A program made the translations under genes and the position numbers. DNA of 38,797 nt from a virus, in IMG/VR virus record IMGVR_UViG_3300042392_001559, positions 1-38,797 of that record; one strand, given 5' to 3'. The notes beneath the pieces are model-generated. The model made no database searches and was not told the origin of the DNA. It saw nothing but the letters and a program-made list of their open reading frames with translations. Positions 1 to 6,745 of this stretch are shown in pieces; positions within the stretch are counted from its first letter, which is position 1, and each line of letters begins with the position of its first letter.

Positions 1-99
1 CAGACCGGGACGCAGCCGATGCCGCAGCCAGTGCCGCAGCCAGGACCGCAGTCTTGGCCGCAGAAGGAGCCGCAGCCTGGGCCGCAGACTGGGCCGCAG
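1..99. repeat. Terminal overlap, copy 1 (identical to 38699-38797)
   Basis: These 99 bases are identical, base for base, to the last 99 bases of the window. The repeat lies inside a protein-coding repeat region, and one reading frame crosses it in register. I read it as the overlap of a circular assembly rather than a physical terminal repeat. The exact length of 99 is also a common assembly k-mer size, which is an inference. A real short direct terminal repeat is possible but would split a gene. Confidence 0.93.
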
Positions 100-275
100 C
101 CGATGCCGCAGCCTGGGCCGCAGCCTGGGCCGCAGACAGAGCCGCAGACGGAGCCGCAGCCGGTGTCGCAGCCAGGGGCGCAGACGGAGCCGCAGCCGGT
201 GTCGCAGCTTGGGCCGCAGCCCGAACCGCCCAAGCCCAATGGTTGCGCGAGAACACCAAACCCAACTTTGCCTAA
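1..275 (+). CDS. Ala/Trp-rich repeat protein, 3' part (5' part at 38323-38797)
   Basis: The frame starting GAC at base 3 continues the gene that begins at 38323. Joined across the 99-base overlap it gives a protein of about 216 residues. This part is almost wholly alanine with regularly spaced Trp, Asp, Glu and Gly, as expected for a long amphipathic or coiled helix. It ends with a non-repetitive tail (AQAQWLRENTKPNFA) before TAA at 273-275. The underlying DNA is a CCGCAG-type repeat with a 36-base direct repeat near 143 and 179. The next gene starts one base after the stop. Function is unknown; the N-terminal domain is described in the 38323 entry. Confidence 0.85.
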   Translation, partial: DRDAADAAASAAARTAVLAAEGAAAWAADWAAADAAAWAAAWAADRAADGAAAGVAARGADGAAAGVAAWAAARTAQAQWLRENTKPNFA

Positions 276-276
276 C

Positions 277-486
277 ATGAAACCACGTCGTAAAACCTAC
301 CCCGCCAGAGAGTGCGACCGCACCCTCGAATGGCAAAACCGTCGTCTAGCTGGGATACGCGCCCACAAGCCTGGACACGCTGACAAAACGCTGTCCTACC
401 ACCGCCAACTCTTCAAAGACCTGATCGGCGGATTACTCCTAGCGGCCATCTGCATCATTATCGCAATTTTAGCACTAGCATTCTAA
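277..486 (+). CDS. Small C-tail-anchored membrane protein
   Basis: This is a 69-residue protein. The start is the ATG one base after the stop of the Ala-rich gene. The same frame is open further upstream, but only as a Pro-Gln shadow of the GCC/GCA codon repeat. The N-terminal two thirds are very basic and polar (MKPRRKTYPARECDRTLEW). The last 22 residues form one hydrophobic segment (LIGGLLLAAICIIIAIL) reaching almost to the C-terminus, so it is probably a tail-anchored inner-membrane protein with its basic domain in the cytoplasm. No family is recognised. Confidence 0.6.
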   Translation: MKPRRKTYPARECDRTLEWQNRRLAGIRAHKPGHADKTLSYHRQLFKDLIGGLLLAAICIIIAILALAF

Positions 487-490
487 AGCC

Positions 491-667
491 ATGACAACAA
501 AACGAGGTGGCGCACGCATAGCGCCAGAGTCGGAGCGGCGAGCAAAGCTTGCTAAACTGAAACACATGCTAGGCCAAGGCTACGGCATGGAGATCGCCTG
601 CAAACGAGCGGGCACGACGAGCATCACATCCCGTAAATGGGCGAAGGAATTGGGGGTCAAAATGTAA
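491..667 (+). CDS. Small basic protein with HTH-like C-terminal half
   Basis: This is a 58-residue basic protein starting MTTKRGGARIAPESERRA. The second half (LKHMLGQGYGMEIACKRAGTTSITSRKWAKEL) reads like the helix-turn-helix of resolvase/terminase-small-subunit-type proteins: a glycine-containing turn followed by a candidate recognition helix with basic residues. It lies five bases after the preceding stop and just before the 673 gene. A DNA-binding role is an inference from this pattern only. Confidence 0.5.
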   Translation: MTTKRGGARIAPESERRAKLAKLKHMLGQGYGMEIACKRAGTTSITSRKWAKELGVKM

Positions 668-672
668 AACTT

Positions 673-957
673 ATGGAAACGACTACCTCAAACAAAGCGG
701 CCCCGGCAGTTGACCGTGCAGCGCCTTGTTCGCCAGTTGGCCGCGTGGAGTGGCAAGCTGCAAACCTACACCCATGCGACGGCAGCGGATCAACCGTCAA
801 AGCATGGCAACTACGCGTAAACGGGAGAGTGGTCTTGAATGCCGTGGCAATGACGGACATCCACGAAGCCGTGACCGCAGAGGATCGCAAACTTATCGGG
901 CAAGCGCTCGCGGAGTATCTGGCGAACGACCAAACGCAGCAACCCCATAGGGCATAA
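673..957 (+). CDS. Hypothetical protein with METTTSN start
   Basis: This is a 94-residue protein. I chose ATG 673 because its first 21 bases (METTTSN) recur exactly at the start of the gene at 1401, which marks a conserved gene start. The middle (WQAANLHPCDGSGSTVKAWQ) contains no recognised motif. The C-terminal half is acidic and helical. It follows the 491 gene by five bases and belongs to the run of small accessory genes. Function unknown. Confidence 0.5.
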   Translation: METTTSNKAAPAVDRAAPCSPVGRVEWQAANLHPCDGSGSTVKAWQLRVNGRVVLNAVAMTDIHEAVTAEDRKLIGQALAEYLANDQTQQPHRA

Positions 958-970
958 CCACGAAAGAATA

Positions 971-1396
971 ATGAAGACCAAACGACCCGCGCCGAAGCGC
1001 AAAGCTAAGAATACGACTGGCAGCCCTGTGGCTTGCCAGCAGCGCCCTTGCTCGCCCTCTTGGGTGAGTCTGGGGAAGAGTTGGCTGCATCAACTCCTGG
1101 CGCATTATGAGAGAGTCCCACGATCCATATCTCGCTACACGCTTGAAGCGCTTGGCGTCGCACGTGTGGACTTCTATTCTGTAACGAGAGGCAAGATACA
1201 ACACTGGTGCGCGGAAGGTAAAGGTGTCCTCGCAAACCCCTCGACGCTGCAAGCATTCGCCGAAGCTAATGGCTGTAAAGACTGGGCAGCGATGAAGGCA
1301 TGGCTGAAGGCTCACCACGAAATGCCATTTCACGGGCTGCATGTGACTTGGGCGAACGATCCGAGAAGTGGCGGCCTAGACAACACTCAAAACTAA
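971..1396 (+). CDS. Hypothetical basic protein, 141 aa
   Basis: The protein has a very basic first 16 residues (MKTKRPAPKRKAKNTT), then a region rich in Trp and His, including LHQLLAHYERVPRSISRYTLE and a segment with CKDWAAMKAWLKAHH. The basic head suggests nucleic-acid contact. No family is recognised. The opposite strand and the other + frame over 893-1342 are also long open frames, so the coding assignment rests on strand consistency and position. The next gene begins four bases after the stop. Confidence 0.45.
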   Translation: MKTKRPAPKRKAKNTTGSPVACQQRPCSPSWVSLGKSWLHQLLAHYERVPRSISRYTLEALGVARVDFYSVTRGKIQHWCAEGKGVLANPSTLQAFAEANGCKDWAAMKAWLKAHHEMPFHGLHVTWANDPRSGGLDNTQN

Positions 1397-1400
1397 CTCT

Positions 1401-1700
1401 ATGGAAACGACTACCTCAAACTCAGCAGCCCCATCTGGTCGCCTGCATCCGCCTGTTCGGCGTTGCTCGGTATGTGGATGCTCAAAGCTCTTTTACGGCT
1501 CGAAGCCCAAGAATGACTCCGGGCCGGCGGATCATATTATGCACTGGAATGCCTGGGAAAAGAAAGGATTAACTCCGCCGCACGAAGTGCAAAGGGGCAG
1601 TCAGCCTCGCTATGTCTGTGCCGGTGGAGGCAAGCCATACGTCGAAAGTGCGCCGAACGATCAAGCTCTGCCAACCGAAGGGGCGGCGCAAGACTCATGA
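1401..1700 (+). CDS. Hypothetical protein with Cys pairs, METTTSN start
   Basis: The 99-residue product starts with the same METTTSN leader as the 673 gene, encoded by identical DNA. After it comes RRCSVCGCSKLFYG, a CxxCxC cluster, and later a single Cys in RYVCAGGGKPY, compatible with a small zinc-binding knuckle. The C-terminus is polar and low-complexity. It overlaps the next gene by four bases (ATGA). Function unknown; a zinc-ribbon accessory protein is the most one can infer. Confidence 0.5.
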   Translation: METTTSNSAAPSGRLHPPVRRCSVCGCSKLFYGSKPKNDSGPADHIMHWNAWEKKGLTPPHEVQRGSQPRYVCAGGGKPYVESAPNDQALPTEGAAQDS

Positions 1701-1975
1701 AAACAGAATCAACTACATCCGCCCCGAAGGTTGGCAGCAGTGCCATTGTTCGGCTTTCGTTGAAGTGTATCCTCGCGCACTGCCCGCACTGCGGTAAGCC
1801 GGAGATACCAGCAATCACCCCGCGCACTTTATATACATGCGGGTCATCCGATTACGACCAAAGACCAGGGACATTCCGCGCAGGACAACACTGCCATCGC
1901 CCACCGGAAATGCCCTCCGAGGGTTGGCCGAACGCAGAAGCTAGCGCCAGCCTCCCCGAGCTGGATACCGACTAA
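1697..1975 (+). CDS. Hypothetical protein with CxxC motif
   Basis: The start is the ATGA overlap with the preceding stop. The first residues (MKTESTTSAPK) echo the METTTSN leaders of the two paralogous starts upstream. The core contains CILAHCPHCGKPE, then single cysteines in YTCGSS and GQHCHRPPE, giving enough Cys/His ligands for one zinc ribbon. The C-terminus is acidic. It shares its gene-start style and Cys-rich character with the 1401 gene, so the pair may be diverged copies. Function unknown. Confidence 0.5.
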   Translation: MKTESTTSAPKVGSSAIVRLSLKCILAHCPHCGKPEIPAITPRTLYTCGSSDYDQRPGTFRAGQHCHRPPEMPSEGWPNAEASASLPELDTD

Positions 1976-1999
1976 ACTACACACAATAAACACACAGCC

Positions 2000-2119
2000 A
2001 TGATAACAGAATCCATCATCATCGCGTTAGGTATGATCATCTCGACTATCATTTTTACCGATCGTTACTGTTCAATGAGAGAATGGATGCACATCCATTC
2101 GGACAATTACAGGGAATAA
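2000..2119 (+). CDS. 39-aa single-pass membrane peptide
   Basis: ATG 2000 follows the leader ACACAATAAACACACAGCC; almost the same leader precedes the 2146 gene. The product starts MITESIIIALGMIISTIIFT, a single hydrophobic helix, followed by a short polar tail with Cys, His and Trp. This looks like a small phage membrane protein. Its role (superinfection exclusion, lysis accessory) cannot be told from sequence. Confidence 0.45.
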   Translation: MITESIIIALGMIISTIIFTDRYCSMREWMHIHSDNYRE

Positions 2120-2145
2120 ACATCGCCTAACAACACAATAAACAC

Positions 2146-2559
2146 ATGAAAGAACAAATCGAAAAACTGAAAGCGGAACTCCGCGAGTTCATCGAACTGT
2201 CGAAGACGATCACGCTGGGGAAGTGGGAAAATGCAAGTAGGTCAGAGACAAGTGACATTATTGGCAAAGATGATATTTGCGGAGGTGTTTATGTCGCGTC
2301 TGTATCGCGAATAGCATGGGGGGCAATGTATTCCGAGCGAGGTGATGCTAACGCCACCTTCATCGCTCACAGTCGCAACATCTCGCCAGCTATGGCGGAG
2401 TGTTTGCTGGTGGCGGTGGAAGGGTTGGAAATTGTAGCTTTCATTGAAGAGTGGCAGGCAAAAGCTAATAGCTATTCAACAAACAGAGATTTGAGTTTCA
2501 ATGGACGAAACGCCTGGGAAAAACTAGACCAAATCATCAACCTTTGGAACCTGAAATGA
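2146..2559 (+). CDS. Hypothetical protein, 137 aa
   Basis: The protein opens with a helical segment (MKEQIEKLKAELREFIEL) followed by a mixed alpha/beta region with GGVYVASVSRIAW, ATFIAHSRNISPAMAE and VAVEGLEIVAFIEEW. The segment 'FIAHSRNISPAMAECLL' resembles phage proteins of the ead/Ea22 type that carry an 'FIA.AR...P.ML' motif near the C-terminus; that is a family impression, not a proven match. It is encoded just after the repeated AATAAACAC leader and overlaps the next gene by four bases. Confidence 0.6.
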   Translation: MKEQIEKLKAELREFIELSKTITLGKWENASRSETSDIIGKDDICGGVYVASVSRIAWGAMYSERGDANATFIAHSRNISPAMAECLLVAVEGLEIVAFIEEWQAKANSYSTNRDLSFNGRNAWEKLDQIINLWNLK

Positions 2560-2723
2560 AACTGACAACAGAACAACTAAACGCGCTCATCGCTTATATC
2601 GACGCGGCAATTGCTAACGCTATAGACAGCGGAAACTCGTCGGATGGTGGACTTGTATCCTCGATACAACGACATCAAGCTAAAGAAAAACTCATAGACC
2701 AACTAACAAACGATGACACCTAA
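2556..2723 (+). CDS. Hypothetical protein, 55 aa
   Basis: This small acidic helical protein starts MKLTTEQLNALIAYIDAAI, with a C-terminal helix rich in Gln and Lys. The start overlaps the previous stop (ATGA) and its own stop overlaps the next start by eleven bases, so it sits in a tightly coupled chain. No family is recognised. Confidence 0.5.
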   Translation: MKLTTEQLNALIAYIDAAIANAIDSGNSSDGGLVSSIQRHQAKEKLIDQLTNDDT

Positions 2724-3168
2724 CACAACCCCCGACTACGGCGAGCCGTGGCACAATAACGGATTCGGCTTTATCAGCAGCCTGAACGGCTCTAACCAGT
2801 TTTTCTGTGAAGCTTTCAATGAGAGTTATACATCTCGCATCATTTCCTGCGCCAATGCCTGCGCTGGCATGGCTGATCCGGCGAAGGAGATTGCAGCCAT
2901 GCGCGAGGCGCTCAACCTGCAAGGCTATAAGCTCGCCGGATTCGAGGCCGAAGTTGCTGGCCTTCGAGCTGAGAACGAGGCGATGCGCGAGGCTATCGTA
3001 GCGGCAGACAAAGCAATACGAATGCTAAACCACGAGGGCATGTGCTTTTGTGACGCACAATACGCGACTAACGCGGGGAGCCATCCGAGACATTCCGACG
3101 AATGCGTTCAAACAAACGTCGCCCTCGCCAAACTCCAACCCTACACAACCCATGACACCGACACCTGA
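2713..3168 (+). CDS. Ead/Ea22-type accessory protein
   Basis: The product has 151 residues. The N-terminal half (PDYGEPWHNNGFGFISS...RIISCANACAGMADPAKEIAAMREAL) matches the layout of lambda Ea22-like early proteins, where a 'RI..CVNACAGI..P' motif follows a small beta domain. A coiled coil follows (LRAENEAMREAIVAADKAI). The C-terminus contains Cys and His (CFCDAQYA...HPRHSDEC), possibly a zinc site. It overlaps both neighbours and is a likely non-essential early protein. Confidence 0.65.
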   Translation: MTPNTTPDYGEPWHNNGFGFISSLNGSNQFFCEAFNESYTSRIISCANACAGMADPAKEIAAMREALNLQGYKLAGFEAEVAGLRAENEAMREAIVAADKAIRMLNHEGMCFCDAQYATNAGSHPRHSDECVQTNVALAKLQPYTTHDTDT

Positions 3169-3346
3169 AAGCGACCTCGCTGCAAAACAAGGCGATTACC
3201 TCAAAGGTCCAGCGGGATACCCAGGAACCTACGGGAAACAGCTTGTTGACCTTGACGTTACCAGCCGTCTTGAGCGCGAGCGTGACAAAGCTAACGCCGA
3301 TAGACTGCGGTTGAGGGAAGCTTTTTACAAAACCTGGACCGTGTAG
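3152..3346 (+). CDS. Small coiled-coil protein, MTPTPESD start
   Basis: This 64-residue protein has a start region (MTPTPESD and about 20 upstream bases) nearly identical to that of the 3394 gene. The core is short and polar, then a charged helix (SRLERERDKANADRLRLREAF) resembles RRLERERDKARAAL in the next gene. The two are shuffled paralogues of phage small proteins carrying an 'LERERD' coiled coil. Function unknown. Confidence 0.55.
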   Translation: MTPTPESDLAAKQGDYLKGPAGYPGTYGKQLVDLDVTSRLERERDKANADRLRLREAFYKTWTV

Positions 3347-3393
3347 CAATTATTCACGCCAAGCCCTCACCAAACTCCAAACCTACACAACCC

Positions 3394-3738
3394 ATGACAC
3401 CGACACCTGAAACTGACGCCTACATTGGCGAACAAGACGAGGACAACATGACCGAGGGAGAAATTGCCATGTGCGAGCTCGCCCGCCGCCTTGAACGCGA
3501 GCGAGATAAAGCTCGCGCAGCCCTCTCGGGCCGGACCGTTTCTTGCCCCAACTGCAACGAAGCCGGTAGGACCATTGAAGCCATGCGCGAGGCTATAAGG
3601 GAAGCCATCACAGCTATTAATCGACTTATGGCAGCTACCACTGGAGGCTCTATCCGTTTTGGCATTGCTACCCTCTCTAAACTCCACCCCTTTATTGCTA
3701 ATGTTTCACAGCCTAGCGAGGAACATAATAAAGCATGA
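3394..3738 (+). CDS. Coiled-coil accessory protein, MTPTPETD start
   Basis: The 114-residue product has an acidic N-terminus (MTPTPETDAYIGEQDED), an 'RRLERERDKARA' coiled coil, a single Cys pair (SCPNC) and then a helical region ending in a polar tail. It is preceded by a copy of the leader CCTACACAACCCATGACACC also found at the 3152 gene. Its stop overlaps the DUF1376-like replication gene by four bases, so it is probably co-translated with the replication genes. Confidence 0.55.
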   Translation: MTPTPETDAYIGEQDEDNMTEGEIAMCELARRLERERDKARAALSGRTVSCPNCNEAGRTIEAMREAIREAITAINRLMAATTGGSIRFGIATLSKLHPFIANVSQPSEEHNKA

Positions 3739-4394
3739 ACTATTACCCGTTTCACCCTGGCGATTATCTCCGAGATACGGCCCATCTTCAGCCGCTTGAA
3801 GACCTAGCCTATCGTCGTTTGCTCGATTTATATTACCTCTCTGAGACTGCTATCCCATTGGAAACCCAGCAGGTTAGCCGTAGGTTAAGGTTAGGTTATA
3901 GCGAGGTTATTGCAGTGCTCAAAGAGTTCTTCATTTGCACCGAAAATGGATACATTCACAAGCGATGCGATGCTGAGATAGCCAATTATCACTCACGTTC
4001 GGAGAGATCACGATGCAACGGCAAGCTCGGTGGCAGGCCGAAGAAAACCCAGCAGGTTATTCTAGCTAACCCAGAGCTAACCCAGACAAAAGCTAACGTA
4101 ACCCAGACGAAAGCTAACCATAACCATAACCAGAATAATACTTCCATAGGTTTCACAGAGTTCTGGAATGCCTACCCTCGAAAGGTTGGCAAAGGAGCAG
4201 CGGAGAAGGTTTGGCAGAAGCTCAAACCTGAGACTGCCACGATCTTGGCAGCTCTAGCTTGGCAGACCAAGCAAGACGCATGGACAAAAGACGGTGGGCA
4301 GTTCATCCCCCATCCTGCGACCTACCTGAGCCAGAAACGCTGGGAGGATGAGAAGCCTGCCACAGCAACAGCCCAACAAAGAATTAGTCTATGA
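3735..4394 (+). CDS. YdaU-like (DUF1376) replication protein
   Basis: The product has 219 residues. Residues 1-85 carry the DUF1376/YdaU signature: MNYYPFHPGDYLRDTAHL, then a Leu/Tyr-rich helix (LAYRRLLDLYYLSE). In this family the domain is winged-helix-like and occurs in phage replication initiators placed upstream of a DnaB-type helicase or loader. The middle is low-complexity with repeated QTKAN units around residues 113-135. The C-terminal domain (FWNAYPRKVGKGAAEKVW) is typical of the same proteins. The start overlaps the previous gene and the stop overlaps the helicase. It probably marks or opens the origin and recruits the helicase; no origin repeat was found inside it. Confidence 0.85.
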   Translation: MNYYPFHPGDYLRDTAHLQPLEDLAYRRLLDLYYLSETAIPLETQQVSRRLRLGYSEVIAVLKEFFICTENGYIHKRCDAEIANYHSRSERSRCNGKLGGRPKKTQQVILANPELTQTKANVTQTKANHNHNQNNTSIGFTEFWNAYPRKVGKGAAEKVWQKLKPETATILAALAWQTKQDAWTKDGGQFIPHPATYLSQKRWEDEKPATATAQQRISL

Positions 4395-5644
4395 GTCTCC
4401 AGACCGCCACCGAAGAGAGCTTGCTGGCGACGTTTGCCCAGGATGCCGACGTACTCAAGAGCAGCCTGCACAGCGTGACGGCCGACATGTTCAGCCCTGA
4501 GAATCGCCCTTTGTTCGCCGAACTGGTGAACGCCATCGGCAGGGATGAGCAGCCTGATCTGCTGGTGACGACGGCAAAGCTGCGCGATAAAGGCGTTTTG
4601 GAGCAGTTTGGCGGAGCGTCGAAGCTGACTGAACTCTGGACTACGCCTGTTTTGCACAGAAATGCGCCAAATTTCATTCGTAATCTTCGCCAAGGGTATG
4701 AGGTGCGGAAACGTATCGAGACGCTTAAAAAGGCCACAGAAACGCTAGAAGTAGCGGCAGCATCTGGAGGTGATGCAGTGGCTGCAATCGCTGAGGCTGA
4801 AAACCTACTGTCAGAAGCTGGTAAGATACCTGGGAAGGTGTTAGCATCAAAGTCCATGTTTGCCCTAGCTGGCGAGATCGTGGATGAAATCGAATACCGC
4901 TCGAAAAATGGTAACGCGCTGGCAGGTATTAGCACGGGATTCCCGACGATCGACGCTAAAACTCATGGGATGCAGCCGGGAAAGGTTTGGGTCATCGCTG
5001 GTAAACCTGGAGATGGTAAAAGCGTCTTGATGCAGAACTTCCTAGAGACTGCATTGGAACAGGGAAAGAAAGTGCGGATTTACCCCCTAGAGATGAGCCA
5101 ACAGGAACAAGCTTACCGCATTCTGTGCAGCCAAGGCAACCTAGACAATCAAGCGGTTTGGAAAGGTTTAATGAGTAGATCCGAGCAACAGGCGCTTATC
5201 GAAGCCATTAAGCGATTGCACCAAGCTAAAGCTGAGATCGTGGATATTAATGGAGCCACAGCAAGCGACATCCTGAACGATATTGAGCAGAGCGATGCCG
5301 ATGTTGTGATGGTCGATTACCTGCAACTCATGGAGGACGAAGGCAGGAAAGGAGCCACCAGAGAGGAGTTAGTCGCTAGTATCTCCAGGAGGCTAAAGCG
5401 AACCGCAATTAAGGCCAATAAAGTCGTTCTAACTGCCTCACAATTAAACGATAACGGGCAGCTACGAGAGAGCAGAGCGATAGGCCAGGACGCTGACCAC
5501 ATCCTGCTACTCAGCAAGGTGGAGAATAACGATGAGAAGCGCCTTCTCACTTGCGAGAAAAACCGCACAGGCGAAAGGTTTTGGCAACTTGAGCTAGACT
5601 TCCTGGGCAGATACTACAAGTTCAGAGAACCTGCACAATTCTAA
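4391..5644 (+). CDS. dnaB: DnaB-like replicative helicase
   Basis: The 417-residue protein has the two-domain DnaB layout. The N-terminal helical domain (EESLLATFAQDADVL...MFSPENRPLFAELV) occupies about residues 8-110, followed by a linker and a RecA-like motor. The Walker A is GKPGDGKS at 204-211 and the Walker B is VVMVDYLQLM. A downstream ASQLNDNGQLRESRAIGQDAD segment matches the usual 'SQLSR..R.P.L.DLRESG.IEQDAD' motif. The protein should unwind the fork as a hexamer using host polymerase and primase, since the phage encodes neither. The start overlaps the initiator gene and the stop shares a base with the next. Confidence 0.93.
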   Translation: MSLQTATEESLLATFAQDADVLKSSLHSVTADMFSPENRPLFAELVNAIGRDEQPDLLVTTAKLRDKGVLEQFGGASKLTELWTTPVLHRNAPNFIRNLRQGYEVRKRIETLKKATETLEVAAASGGDAVAAIAEAENLLSEAGKIPGKVLASKSMFALAGEIVDEIEYRSKNGNALAGISTGFPTIDAKTHGMQPGKVWVIAGKPGDGKSVLMQNFLETALEQGKKVRIYPLEMSQQEQAYRILCSQGNLDNQAVWKGLMSRSEQQALIEAIKRLHQAKAEIVDINGATASDILNDIEQSDADVVMVDYLQLMEDEGRKGATREELVASISRRLKRTAIKANKVVLTASQLNDNGQLRESRAIGQDADHILLLSKVENNDEKRLLTCEKNRTGERFWQLELDFLGRYYKFREPAQF

Positions 5645-6009
5645 TGAAAGCATCCATCACCATCGGAGGTCATAAGGTATCAGTCATGTGGGCAGATATT
5701 GAGGACTATGGCACCTACTGCCATGATTCTAGCGTCATAGCTCTCAATTCTAACCTAAAGGATGACCCAATTACCGCGATGACGACGATACGTCACGAGC
5801 TGATGCATGCAGCTCTAGCAGTCTCAGGAGTTGGTTTCGGTGTCACGCCAGAGCAAGAGGAACAGATTGTTCGTTGCATGGAATCCATTTTTTTCCCAGC
5901 GTGGGAACAACTCCAGGCGGATGGCTTTAAGTGGGGCAAACGTGCAGAGAAGCGACAGGCTAAGGCTAAACAGAGAAAGAAAGTGAAGAAAAGTAACATT
6001 AGCATTTGA
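5644..6009 (+). CDS. Small HExxH zinc-peptidase-like protein
   Basis: This 121-residue protein contains IRHELMHAAL with HELMH at residues 51-55, the zinc-binding motif of gluzincin/ImmA-like peptidases. It is followed by an acidic helix (TPEQEEQIVRCMESIF) that could supply the third ligand. The C-terminus is extremely basic (KRAEKRQAKAKQRKKVKK). ImmA-type proteins cut repressors, and an XRE gene lies just downstream, but this protein lacks other ImmA landmarks. Alternatives are an SprT-like DNA-protein crosslink protease or an inactive structural relative. Confidence 0.7.
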   Translation: MKASITIGGHKVSVMWADIEDYGTYCHDSSVIALNSNLKDDPITAMTTIRHELMHAALAVSGVGFGVTPEQEEQIVRCMESIFFPAWEQLQADGFKWGKRAEKRQAKAKQRKKVKKSNISI

Positions 6010-6034
6010 CTATCTGTTACCTTTTGTTACTATC
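5993..6034 (+). promoter_or_regulatory. Candidate promoter with TGTTAC operator half-sites
   Basis: TGTTAC occurs at 6015-6020 and 6025-6030, exactly ten bases (one helical turn) apart. Its inverse GTAACA lies at 5993-5998. A TTGACT box (6006-6011) with a weak TACTAT (6028-6033) sixteen bases on could be a sigma-70 promoter overlapping the repeats. This stands just before the small XRE cassette, where an autoregulated operator would be expected. If used, transcription would start near 6040, favouring the internal ATG 6058 for the next gene. Confidence 0.4.
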
Positions 6035-6036
6035 TC

Positions 6037-6237
6037 ATGCAACCAAATCCAAACACAATGAAAGCAAATTTCCAAATCGCCATCGAAAACGCCCTCGCTA
6101 TGTACGCTGAATCTCTTGGCTGCACAATCAAGCAAGCCGCTGAATACTACCGCGACAGCGAATCAACCCGCGAGTGCATCCAACTGCTTGTACTCGCTCA
6201 AGCCGATCCAAAGAAACTGAAGGATTTCGCAAAATGA
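6037..6237 (+). CDS. Hypothetical protein upstream of the XRE regulator
   Basis: The product is 66 residues from ATG 6037, or 59 residues from ATG 6058 (MKANFQIAIENALAMYAES), which lies behind an A/C-rich leader and suits the candidate promoter better. It is a helical protein with a C-terminal acidic/Lys tail. It overlaps the XRE gene by four bases and is probably co-expressed with it. No family is recognised. Confidence 0.5.
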   Translation: MQPNPNTMKANFQIAIENALAMYAESLGCTIKQAAEYYRDSESTRECIQLLVLAQADPKKLKDFAK

Positions 6238-6413
6238 CCGCCAACGAATACAAAGCCACACGCGAGCGGCTGGGGATGACCCAAGCCGCTCTTGCTGATG
6301 TTTTAGACGTGAGCCGGAAAACTATCAACCAACGTGAATCCAGCGGCCTTATCACCAAGGAAGCCGCTATGGCTCTAGAATTGCTAGAACTACAAAGGAA
6401 AGCTAAACGATGA
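6234..6413 (+). CDS. XRE-family helix-turn-helix regulator
   Basis: This is a 59-residue single-domain protein. TANEYKATRERLGMTQAALAD, VLDVSRKTINQRESSG and ITKEAAMALELL are the successive helices of a Cro/CI-type HTH, including the usual 'LGMTQ..LA..L.VS..T....E.G' pattern. The start is the ATGA overlap, which trims the longer open frame to the natural domain boundary. It probably binds the TGTTAC repeats about 200 bases upstream. Without an integrase, lysogeny cannot be claimed. Confidence 0.85.
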   Translation: MTANEYKATRERLGMTQAALADVLDVSRKTINQRESSGLITKEAAMALELLELQRKAKR

Positions 6414-6745
6414 ACAAGAAACAAAGAATCCTCTATTGGGAAGCGGTCATAAAGGCCATTATAGCCGACCACAAGGCGCTGGATAAAGCCTGCACTAACG
6501 CAATGAAAGCGGGCACGCTAGAAGTTGATGGGCCACTTTATACGGCAATCTGGAAGAGTTTTGATGGCCTATTAGGACATATAGATCGATCTGACTGGCT
6601 GTATTGGTTCATTTACGACAATGACTGCGGGAAAGCAGGCAGAGCGGCGAAAGTAGGAGAGCGGATGAAACTAAAGCCAATCCGAACACCAAGGCAGCTG
6701 GCTAAATTAATCACCGAACATGAAGGAGAAAACTATGGAAGGTAG
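6410..6745 (+). CDS. Hypothetical protein, 111 aa
   Basis: A mostly helical protein with an aromatic patch (DRSDWLYWFIYDNDCG) and basic N- and C-terminal ends. It is translationally coupled to the XRE gene by an ATGA overlap. Its last codons overlap the Shine-Dalgarno and start of the next gene by eleven bases. No family is recognised; its position suggests part of the regulatory cassette. Confidence 0.6.
   Translation: MNKKQRILYWEAVIKAIIADHKALDKACTNAMKAGTLEVDGPLYTAIWKSFDGLLGHIDRSDWLYWFIYDNDCGKAGRAAKVGERMKLKPIRTPRQLAKLITEHEGENYGR

Noticed and set aside
19-276. Long Pro-Gln-rich open frame upstream of the small membrane protein
   Set aside because: It is the shifted reading of the GCC/GCA codon repeat of the Ala-rich gene. 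The believable gene in that frame starts at ATG 277, one base after the Ala-rich stop.
893-1342. Open frame of 149 codons on the - strand
   Set aside because: All other genes are on the + strand in tight overlaps, and this frame covers two + strand genes. It has no ribosome site or recognisable motif.
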